A stretch of DNA of 49,304 nucleotides from the NCBI GenBank assembly GCA_017517135.1, contig JAFXAK010000039.1, positions 1 to 49,304 of the forward strand, written 5' to 3'. Every line of letters starts with the position of its first letter. The first letter of the stretch is position 1. Shown here one piece after another: positions 41,745 through 49,304 of the stretch. Under the pieces are notes generated by a model. It did not search any database, had not been told where the DNA came from, and worked only from the letters and a program-made list of their open reading frames with translations. The stretch is from Clostridia bacterium (GTDB taxonomy: Bacteria > Bacillota > Clostridia > Oscillospirales > Acutalibacteraceae). Made by a program: the position numbers and the translations under genes.

Positions 41745-44700
41745 ATGAAGCATAAAATGTTAAAGTTATTATCCCTCATTCTTGCAGTGATAATGACTGT
41801 TCAGCTTATTCCGCAGAGTGTTTTTTCGGCAGCTGCGCAAAGTATCTCCGAAGCACTTGAAGAAGAAACGATAATTTACGAAAATAATGGTCAGGAAATT
41901 GAAACAGAAAACGAAAAGGAATTAACTGTTATCGGTGAAGATAAAAGCCGCAGAGAAGCCAATGTAAAGCACTATATAATGAGCGACGGCTCTATGATGG
42001 CTGTAAGCTATTCACAGGATGTACATTACGAAGAAAACGGCGAATGGATAGATATAGATAACAGCTTGTCTGAGGAAGATGCAAATGACAGCGAAGATTA
42101 TGACGGCTACTCAAACAAGTCAAACAGCTTCAATGTTAAGTTTGCAAAGAAAGCAGACAAGCAAAAACTTGTAACCATAACACAGGACAAATATTCCTTA
42201 TCATGGGGATATAATGCAAAGGATTCAAAGAATAAATCTGTTAAATCAAAGCTCAAAGAAAAAATCAAGCTTGAAAGTGGTTCACCCTATGAGGAGCTTG
42301 TTGAAAAAACAGGCAGTGACAGAGTTGTTTATGAAAATGTTGATAAAAACATTTCTCTTGAATACAGCCTTATCGGTAACAGCTTAAAGGAAAATATAAT
42401 TGTAAACGAAAAAGCAGACGAATATTCTTTCAGCTTTACAATAAAAACAAAAAATGTATACCTCGAAATGAATGAAGAAGCAGGAATAACTGTTTTTGCA
42501 GAAGACACAAAAGAAGAAGTTTTCTCAATCCCTGCACCCTTTATGTATGATGCTGCAGACAATTATTCAACAGCGGTTGAATATTCTCTTCAGCATTCAG
42601 GCAATAAGGAATATACCTTTACCGTAACGGCAGATGCCGAATGGATAAACAATGAAGAAACTGTTTTGCCTGTTACAATTGACCCGTATATCACAACAAC
42701 ACAGTCTCCCGAAGCTATAACATCAACTTTTATTTTCAGCGGTACAAATGAATCTGATTATGACAATGTTTGGGATTTCGGCTCTGTCTTCGTCGGAACA
42801 TCTGCCCGAGGATACAAAATCAGAAGAGCTTTACTCAAATTTGATTTACCGTCACTAAAAAAAGGAGATATGGTTGTTGATGCAAACTTAAATCTACTTC
42901 AAATTAAAACAAGCTTTTATACATCCTCTATACCCGATCAGCAGATAGATATGCATATGATGACAACAGATTGGGCTGAAAATGTAACATGGGATGCAAT
43001 AACAAACGCTGATTTCAGCTCTGTAATATATGACTATATTCATATAAGTCATAATGACGGGGATACGAACATAGATAGACACTTTGATATAACCAAAGCA
43101 GTTAAAGAGTGGTATGAGGGCAAAAAAACAAATTACGGTATAATGTTAAAAAAACATTATGAGGAGAAAGAAAACGAATCCACTGAGACAGCATATGCAC
43201 AATTCTATGTGGAGGACAATGTCAATTCTTCACTCTTTCCCGTTATCGAAATAAACTACCGCAACAACAAAGGTCTTGAAGATTATTGGACATACACAAC
43301 CGTAAGTGTTGAAGATGCAGGCACTGCATATATAAATGACTACACGGGTAACCTTGTTTATTCAATTCCGCTTGCAGGGATAAGCAGTGAATTGGGCTCA
43401 CTCGGAATAGAGATTGTGTATAACGGCTATGCAGCAGGAACAAAATTTGTTGCAGGCAATAATACCAATGTCAAAACTTCTGTCGGCAAAGGCTGTGTGC
43501 TTAATGTTTTTCAAACCGTAAGAGAATCAACAGATTACGATTTAACGGGAGATGCTGCCGAAGATTATCCGTATGTATATATGGATGGTGACGGTACTGA
43601 ACATTATTTTGTCAAAGACGGCACAAAATATGTGGATGAAGACGGATTAGGGCTTACACTTGTTCCCGGCGGCACAGGCGACTGGAAGTATTATATAAAA
43701 AATGATACAAATACAAGATATTATTTTAATCAATCAGGCAATTTGTATCAAATAAAAAACTCGAATGGTATTGTTACTTTCAGTGCAACCTATGATAATA
43801 ACGGCACTCGAATGAAAACGGTTACAGATGCAGCAGGTCATATTTATACATTCTCTTATGATTCAAATAATTATCTTACAAAAATAACAGATCCGTCACA
43901 AAGAAACATAACTATAGATTATACTAACGGAAAGCTGTCAAAAGTAACATTCCCGTATGACACAACAAACAGCAGCAGTAAAAGAGAAATAAAGTACACC
44001 TACGATTCTGAGAATTGCTTAACAAAAGCTACCGCATCAAGCGGATATGCGGTTCAGTTCAGTTATACAAAACCTGAACAAGGCAAACGAGTGAAGACAG
44101 TTACCGAATACGGTGGCAGTATTGAAGGTCAAAAAATAGAATTTGACCGCACATTATACAACACAACCAAAATACAAACAAGCGGTGCAGACGGTGTATA
44201 TGGCAACAATAATGACTTGATAACAACATATCAGTTCGATAATTTCGGCAGAACAGTTTCACAAAGGATTAGGACAAAAGGCGGAAGCGATTACGGTGCC
44301 GGTGTATACCAATATACCGAATTAAAAGAAACTGATTCTTTAAAAAAGTTAAACAAAATATCCTCTTCCGCAGGGCTTGGTAAAAATGTTGTAAACCAAC
44401 TTAAAGGCATAAACGGAGAAAGCATAAGCAGCTGGACTCAATATGTATCAAAGGCAGACATTTCAACTGCTACAAGCTCTTCATACAGATATGTAGGCTT
44501 AAAATCACTTGCAGTAACAGTAAATGAAATTACTGATTCAGGCGGTTACGGTATTTTAGGTCAGTCTGTTGATACTTCACTCCTTACGCTCGGTTCAACA
44601 TATACCTTCTCTGCCTATGTGAAATGTAAGGACATAACAAAGGTTTATGAAAGCTCCCGTACGGGTGCATATTTATGGATAAAAATAACCGATGCGGACG

Positions 44701-47700
44701 GTAATCAGAGTAATTCCTATTCTCCTGTTCTCACAAGTGCTTCAACACTTTCGGAAAACGGTTGGCGCAGACTTTCAGTAAGTGCAGTCATTCCCGAAAA
44801 TGCAACAAAGGTTATGGCGTATCTTGTTTTAAAAAATGCAACGGGAACGGCATATTTTGACTGTATACAGTTTGAATTGGGTACAGTTGCAAACACCTGT
44901 AATCTTATTGAAAACGCCGGTTTTGAAAGACTTTCTTCTGATTTTCCGACAAGCTGGTCTACCTCAGCTTCTGCCTGTTATTCTTCAGACTCAAAATATC
45001 ACGGCAAAACACACTCACTCGAAATACAGGGCGATACATTGGCAAAAAAGCAGGTATACCAGATCGTTGCACTTTACGGTGATAAGGACGATACATATAT
45101 TCTCAGCGGTTGGGGACGGGCTGATGCTGTAAGCTCTAAGCATCATAACAATGCCGCATTTGAACTCGGAGTTGTTGTAAGCTACACCACAGCAGACGGA
45201 GAAAGCTTTACCGAAATAAAAACTCCTGCTAAATTCAACACAACAGTTTCCGGCTGGCAGTATACCTCGGTTGCAATTCCGATTGCTTCAAAGAAAAATC
45301 AGGATGCAACACCTAAGAGTATGACCATTTATTGTCGCTATGCTTATCAGCCCAACAATGCATATTTTGATAACATTCAGCTTATAAAGGATGTTGCACA
45401 GACCTATTTCTATGATGCTGACGGAAATGCAACCGTAATATCTTCAAATTCCGAACAAACAACAAATCTGGAATATCATGAAGATAATAAAGTTGACTTA
45501 ATATCTTCAACAGATGCATTGGGCAATAAATACAGTTATACCTATGATAATAATCATAATCTGCAAACAGTAACCTCGCCCCGAGGCATTGAAACAGTAT
45601 ACGGATATACTCAAAACAAAAAACTTCCTGCATCTACTTTGCTTCAAAACAGCTCCGGAACAATAAAAATGCTGACCGAAACAGAGTATATGAATTCAAG
45701 CGGAGGTATTGCCGCCGGTGCATATATTACAAAAACTATTGACAGCAACAAAAAAACAACAACTTATAGTTATGATACAACAAAAGGTTTGCTGAAAAAT
45801 GTTACCAATGCAAACGGACAAACCACAACATATAAGCATTATATCCAAAGCGACAGACTTGCTTCTGTTGAATCTGACGGCACAAAGGTAACATATGACT
45901 ATGACGGCAACAAACTTTCAACAATAACAGTAGCTAAAGGCAGCAAAAGCGAAAATTACAGCTTTGTTTATGATGCTTTCGGTAATGTTATATCCACAAA
46001 AGTAGACTCAACCGAGCTTATAACAAATACATATAAGGCGAACAACGGTTTGCTTGCTTCTTCCTTATACGGTAACGGAGATAAGGTTGCATATACCTAT
46101 AACACTTTAGGTCTTGTAAACTCTGTTTTGCAAAATGGTTATACCAAATATAAGTGGTCGTATAACAATGCCGGTGTTCCTATGCTGCATCAGGATTTAG
46201 TAAACAACGAGAAATATCTATATATTTATGATTCCATAGGTCGCCTTATTATGCAGGAAATTCAGACTAATGATACTTCTTCACATATCGGCTCAACCGG
46301 ATTTTCATACGATAAGCGTAACAATCTTTCAAGAATATATCTTGAATTCGGCGGTAAGTCTGTAACACAGCAGTATAAGTATTCTGCAGTTGATGAAAAC
46401 AGCAGTTCAGCAAGCTATGCAAAGGATAATCTGCCCACACAGTATTATATTTCATCAACCCGCCATCTGACTTACAGCTACAACAGTATTAACCAGCTTG
46501 CGAAAAAAGCTCTTTCAACCACAAGCCCGATTTATTATAACTACAGGTATGTTCGCTCGGCAAGAAATGCAGAGGGCGATGAAACCTACCGCACAAATCT
46601 GCTTGAAAGAGAAACTATTGATAACACCACATACAATTATACTTATGATGATATCGGTAATATCACCAAGATAACCAAGGGCGAAAGATACACCCAAGAT
46701 AATCCCGATTCATTCGGCACAAGGAACAACAAAGAATACCGTTCATATACATATGACAGTTTAAATCAGCTCACAAGAGAAATTAACGCAACGACCAACA
46801 AGAGCACAGATTTTACTTATGACGGTATCGGCAATATTACAAAGAAAACAGAGCGTGCTTATACAGAAGGCTCTCTCGGTCCGGTAATAAAAGAAATAGC
46901 TTATACCTATTCAAAAAATGGAAAAAACGGTTGGAATAATCTTTTAACATCTGTTGATCTTGACGGGGATAAAACTGTTGACACCAACGAGATAATCAGT
47001 TATGATGAAATAGGTAATCCCACAAGCTATCTTGGCAATACCCTTACTTGGTATGGCAGACAGCTTAAGAAGTATGTAGGTAACGGTAACACCATAACCT
47101 ATACATATGATGCAGATGGCTACCGTGCAACGAAGACCGTAAACGGTGACGAAACCATTTACCGCTATGTTAACGGTCAGTTGGTTTACGAAGAAAAGCC
47201 CGACGGCAGACAGTTATTCTACCTCTACGATTCCTACGGCTATCTCACAGCTATCCGTTACTATAACGGCGATACTTCTACTCTTGTAGGCTACTATGTA
47301 ACCACAAACGCACAGGGCGATGTTATCGGTATTTACAACGCAGACGGTGTGCTCCGTGCGACATACGAATATGATGCTTGGGGTAACATTATCGCCATCA
47401 AAAATGGTGACGGGGATACAGTCACAAGCTCAACTCATATTGCAATGCTTAATTCTGTGCGTTACAGAAGTTATTGCTATGATAATGAGACGGGACTCTA
47501 CTATGTATCCAGCCGTTATTATGATCCTGAGATCGGTCGGTTTATTAATGCAGACAACATCGCATATTTAGGTATGGGAGGTCTTACCAGTTACAATCTA
47601 TTTGCCTACTGTGGCAATAACCCTGTTATGGGATATGACCCCTATGGAACATTTGATTGGTCAAGTTTTGGAAAGGGTGCTGGTTGGTTAGCTATTGGCA

Positions 47701-48224
47701 TTACAGCGATTTGTGTTGGTGTTTCTGTTTTGACTTGTGGGGTAGCTGCGCCTGCAATGATGGCTGTTGCAGCGGTTACGGTAACTGCTGGAGCATTAAC
47801 CACAGTAAATGGTGTGTCTGAATTAGGTGAGGCGGCGACTGGTCATAATTTTGTACGAGATGATGTTTTCCGTGGAAACGAAAAAGCTTATGATGTTTAC
47901 TCTAATACCACTGCAGCTGTAGCAGAGATAGGAACGGCAATATGTGGTGGATGGACCGCAAAAAATGCGCCTCGAATAAAAGCCTATAATAATATTCAGA
48001 ATTACAATTATACCGACACTATTTCTGATGTCACACATATGAGCAGACCATATGCAAACTCTGTATTAACACAAAAGCAAGTGATTAAATATGGTAAAAT
48101 GACAAAAGATTCATTTGGTTATGTCTTTAGCGCTATGGGTTCTGTAAATGGAAAAGAAAAACTTTGGAGATTGGGAATAAATACCGCCAAAGGTTTAGTG
48201 TGGCATTGGGGACATGGTTTTTAA
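41745..48224 (+). CDS. WapA-like secreted Rhs/YD-repeat polymorphic toxin
   Basis: 2159 aa. Signal peptide (KLLSLILAVIMTVQLIP, cut near FSAAAQ); a beta-rich N-terminal region; a DNRLRE-type domain (about 312-470: TIDPYITTTQS, RRALLKFDLPSL, AVKEWYEG); YD/Rhs repeats from about 560; two consecutive carbohydrate-binding-like jelly-roll domains (about 885-1048 and 1052-1218, each with GW-x-x-x-S/T and AYFDxIQ); more YD repeats; and the Rhs core ending YYDPEIGRFINAD and DPYG (1965-1968). The 191 residues after DPYG hold a hydrophobic stretch and then a C-terminal domain I cannot name (YANSVLTQKQVIKYGKMTKD to WHWGHGF). This layout is that of WapA/Rhs contact-dependent toxins: a shell encasing a toxic tip. 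The following gene is the probable antidote. GGAGA precedes the ATG. Confidence 0.93.
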   Translation: MKHKMLKLLSLILAVIMTVQLIPQSVFSAAAQSISEALEEETIIYENNGQEIETENEKELTVIGEDKSRREANVKHYIMSDGSMMAVSYSQDVHYEENGEWIDIDNSLSEEDANDSEDYDGYSNKSNSFNVKFAKKADKQKLVTITQDKYSLSWGYNAKDSKNKSVKSKLKEKIKLESGSPYEELVEKTGSDRVVYENVDKNISLEYSLIGNSLKENIIVNEKADEYSFSFTIKTKNVYLEMNEEAGITVFAEDTKEEVFSIPAPFMYDAADNYSTAVEYSLQHSGNKEYTFTVTADAEWINNEETVLPVTIDPYITTTQSPEAITSTFIFSGTNESDYDNVWDFGSVFVGTSARGYKIRRALLKFDLPSLKKGDMVVDANLNLLQIKTSFYTSSIPDQQIDMHMMTTDWAENVTWDAITNADFSSVIYDYIHISHNDGDTNIDRHFDITKAVKEWYEGKKTNYGIMLKKHYEEKENESTETAYAQFYVEDNVNSSLFPVIEINYRNNKGLEDYWTYTTVSVEDAGTAYINDYTGNLVYSIPLAGISSELGSLGIEIVYNGYAAGTKFVAGNNTNVKTSVGKGCVLNVFQTVRESTDYDLTGDAAEDYPYVYMDGDGTEHYFVKDGTKYVDEDGLGLTLVPGGTGDWKYYIKNDTNTRYYFNQSGNLYQIKNSNGIVTFSATYDNNGTRMKTVTDAAGHIYTFSYDSNNYLTKITDPSQRNITIDYTNGKLSKVTFPYDTTNSSSKREIKYTYDSENCLTKATASSGYAVQFSYTKPEQGKRVKTVTEYGGSIEGQKIEFDRTLYNTTKIQTSGADGVYGNNNDLITTYQFDNFGRTVSQRIRTKGGSDYGAGVYQYTELKETDSLKKLNKISSSAGLGKNVVNQLKGINGESISSWTQYVSKADISTATSSSYRYVGLKSLAVTVNEITDSGGYGILGQSVDTSLLTLGSTYTFSAYVKCKDITKVYESSRTGAYLWIKITDADGNQSNSYSPVLTSASTLSENGWRRLSVSAVIPENATKVMAYLVLKNATGTAYFDCIQFELGTVANTCNLIENAGFERLSSDFPTSWSTSASACYSSDSKYHGKTHSLEIQGDTLAKKQVYQIVALYGDKDDTYILSGWGRADAVSSKHHNNAAFELGVVVSYTTADGESFTEIKTPAKFNTTVSGWQYTSVAIPIASKKNQDATPKSMTIYCRYAYQPNNAYFDNIQLIKDVAQTYFYDADGNATVISSNSEQTTNLEYHEDNKVDLISSTDALGNKYSYTYDNNHNLQTVTSPRGIETVYGYTQNKKLPASTLLQNSSGTIKMLTETEYMNSSGGIAAGAYITKTIDSNKKTTTYSYDTTKGLLKNVTNANGQTTTYKHYIQSDRLASVESDGTKVTYDYDGNKLSTITVAKGSKSENYSFVYDAFGNVISTKVDSTELITNTYKANNGLLASSLYGNGDKVAYTYNTLGLVNSVLQNGYTKYKWSYNNAGVPMLHQDLVNNEKYLYIYDSIGRLIMQEIQTNDTSSHIGSTGFSYDKRNNLSRIYLEFGGKSVTQQYKYSAVDENSSSASYAKDNLPTQYYISSTRHLTYSYNSINQLAKKALSTTSPIYYNYRYVRSARNAEGDETYRTNLLERETIDNTTYNYTYDDIGNITKITKGERYTQDNPDSFGTRNNKEYRSYTYDSLNQLTREINATTNKSTDFTYDGIGNITKKTERAYTEGSLGPVIKEIAYTYSKNGKNGWNNLLTSVDLDGDKTVDTNEIISYDEIGNPTSYLGNTLTWYGRQLKKYVGNGNTITYTYDADGYRATKTVNGDETIYRYVNGQLVYEEKPDGRQLFYLYDSYGYLTAIRYYNGDTSTLVGYYVTTNAQGDVIGIYNADGVLRATYEYDAWGNIIAIKNGDGDTVTSSTHIAMLNSVRYRSYCYDNETGLYYVSSRYYDPEIGRFINADNIAYLGMGGLTSYNLFAYCGNNPVMGYDPYGTFDWSSFGKGAGWLAIGITAICVGVSVLTCGVAAPAMMAVAAVTVTAGALTTVNGVSELGEAATGHNFVRDDVFRGNEKAYDVYSNTTAAVAEIGTAICGGWTAKNAPRIKAYNNIQNYNYTDTISDVTHMSRPYANSVLTQKQVIKYGKMTKDSFGYVFSAMGSVNGKEKLWRLGINTAKGLVWHWGHGF

Positions 48225-48238
48225 AATAGGAGGAAAAA

Positions 48239-48751
48239 ATGAAAAATCATATCCAAATGAATAAGATTGAGTTTATGATTGGCGATTTGTATGATAGGGA
48301 TTCTGTTAAGGACAGAAATGATTTTTACCTAACGGAAGATAGGTCTTTATTATATCAATCCACAACAAATGGAGATTACAGTATATTGCTTGGTGGCAAT
48401 TGGCGATTTGAACTTATAGTTGATAGTTCTACTGGTCTTTGTATAAAATTTCAAAGCTTTTTAGATGAATTAAAAGTGTTGCATAAACCTTTAGTTTTGC
48501 CAGAATCGAAAGCGAGAAGAGTTTTTATTAAAAGTGGCGAGATGCTTTTTCCTGGAGAAGGTTGCCATTATCATCCGTTTTCAAATAAAGTGTATTGGGA
48601 TGAAAGAAAGAACATCCTATGCATCGGCAATCCTGAATCGATTGGGGAAGTGATTGAGTTTGCACCTCATATAATTATGGTTGTAAAAAGGCACCAATTG
48701 CATTGTCTTTATTTGACGTTAAATAATATTTCTGGTATTGATTTTTTGTAA
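48239..48751 (+). CDS. Probable immunity protein for the Rhs toxin
   Basis: 170 aa, soluble, no signal peptide, family not recognised. It starts 14 bp after the toxin stop with AGGAGG upstream, the standard place for an immunity gene. The sequence is beta-rich at the N-terminus (DYSILLGGNWRFELIVD) with several aromatic residues and a GEGCHYHPF segment. The gene is more AT-rich and uses different codons from the upstream housekeeping genes, as does the toxin tip, consistent with horizontal exchange of a toxin-immunity cassette. Assignment rests on position, not on homology. Confidence 0.7.
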   Translation: MKNHIQMNKIEFMIGDLYDRDSVKDRNDFYLTEDRSLLYQSTTNGDYSILLGGNWRFELIVDSSTGLCIKFQSFLDELKVLHKPLVLPESKARRVFIKSGEMLFPGEGCHYHPFSNKVYWDERKNILCIGNPESIGEVIEFAPHIIMVVKRHQLHCLYLTLNNISGIDFL

Positions 48752-48929
48752 GGGCTTGTGCATAGGACAGTGGACGGTTAGCGTGAAAACCTAAGCGGTA
48801 AAGGCTAAAAAAGGCAACAAAAACCCAAGCCCATATAAAATGAGCGGAAATATTGAAAGAGAAGAAATCAGGATTGATACTTACTCATAGCAATATTGTT
48901 ATCGTAAAGAATGTTGTTAGAGAGAAAAC

Positions 48930-49008
48930 TAAGACAGGGTAAGACAGGGGACGGTTCTATGTCTTACGCGGTATAGTATAAGACAGGGGACGGTTCTATG
49001 TCTTACGC
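48930..49008. repeat. REP-like palindromes with GGGGACGGTTCT core
   Basis: Two identical units (48939-48969 and 48979-49008) have arms TAAGACA and TGTCTTA around GGGGACGGTTCTA. A truncated copy TAAGACAGGG precedes them (48930-48939). Degenerate relatives are at 48766-48780 (GACAGTGGACGGTTA) and 49244-49262 (TCGAGGGACGGTCTGTCGA). Such GGGACGGT palindromes often accompany Y1 (REP-associated) transposases in Firmicutes; that link is from memory and no transposase is in the window. Confidence 0.75.
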
Positions 49009-49058
49009 CACTTGTCGAAAAACTGACACTTAATAATTGTCATTTGCACATTAAAAAC

Positions 49059-49098
49059 CACGGCAGACCGAGGGCAAATCGGTCCTGCCGTGTCTTTT
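49059..49098 (+). terminator. Terminator-like hairpin
   Basis: CACGGCAG (49059-49066) pairs with CTGCCGTG (49085-49092), extended by ACCGA/TCGGT inside, followed by TCTTTTTG. It may end the toxin-immunity transcript or belong to the repeat region. Confidence 0.7.
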
Positions 49099-49304
49099 TG
49101 TTGACTTATGTTCTCTTAGGATATATAATTATAAAAAAGGCTGGGGATTGTTGAAAAAACAGCATAAGACACAGAACACCGCATGCTCCAAAAAGCACAC
49201 ACAACAAATGAAAACCTGTGATAGAATATAGTTGCAGGAGAGGTCGAGGGACGGTCTGTCGATTTAATCACGCCTTTAGAACATGACCGGATTATCTTTG
49301 AGTA

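Larger units (their letters stand above)
48752..49304. other. Non-coding right edge, palindrome-rich
   Basis: No gene is convincing here. It holds GGGCTTG (48752-48758) able to pair with CAAGCCC (48826-48832), several REP-like palindromes and a terminator-like hairpin. From 49225 a frame runs open to the window end (GEVEGRSVDLITPLEHDRII) but without a start codon; it could be the beginning or inside of a gene continuing right. Confidence 0.6.

Noticed and set aside
48930-49008. CRISPR array
   Set aside because: Only two full palindromic units about 40 bp apart with a 9-bp gap; no spacer-length unique sequence and no cas genes.

Overview
The window looks like chromosomal DNA of a low-to-moderate-GC Clostridia species (Oscillospiraceae/Ruminococcaceae-like). 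Evidence: purine-rich GGAGG-type ribosome sites before almost every gene, many GTG/TTG starts, a short SRP RNA upstream of dnaX, an HrcA/CIRCE operator, a MurT-GatD pair, tig-clpP-clpX and lon-engB synteny, and a WapA-like secreted Rhs toxin. The taxonomic placement is inferred from gene content; no rRNA or tRNA gene was seen.

Layout. 1-7.7 kb (minus strand): SRP RNA, dnaX, ybaB, recR, an FGGY sugar kinase, a helical hypothetical protein and a membrane-anchored protein with a charged, repeated N-terminal tail. 7.8-17.1 kb (plus): an ABC exporter and an MscS channel, then an operon of a TetR repressor with two near-perfect operators, a 995-aa surface protein and a MacB-like ABC transporter. 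The extracellular domain of the 995-aa protein is duplicated internally and recurs in the 610-aa protein at 0.15-2 kb. 17.2-18.8 kb: an RluA-type pseudouridine synthase, then three tiny genes (52, 41, 42 aa) for acidic amphipathic peptides with their own promoters and terminators. 18.8-30.9 kb is rich in proteostasis genes: clpX, clpP and tig on minus; tldD, tldE/pmbA, lon and engB on plus; a phosphoesterase, a DUF1540 protein and thrC lie between.

31-36.5 kb (minus): an FAD-dependent reductase with its TetR regulator, then a murT-gatD-phosphoesterase operon. The GatD homologue lacks both the catalytic cysteine and histidine of characterised GatD. 36.5-41.5 kb (plus): Hsp20 behind a perfect CIRCE element and long leader, then an operon of a 63-aa protein, a zinc-ribbon membrane protein, a Big_2 surface protein and a GPH/MFS-type transporter. 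41.7-48.8 kb: a 2159-aa secreted Rhs/YD-repeat polymorphic toxin with a C-terminal toxin I do not recognise, followed by its probable immunity gene. The right edge (48.75-49.3 kb) has no clear gene but carries REP-like GGGACGGT palindromes.

The strongest candidates for new biology are the peptide cluster, the duplicated surface-domain family of opposite topology linked to an ABC exporter, the degenerate GatD, and the toxin/immunity pair.
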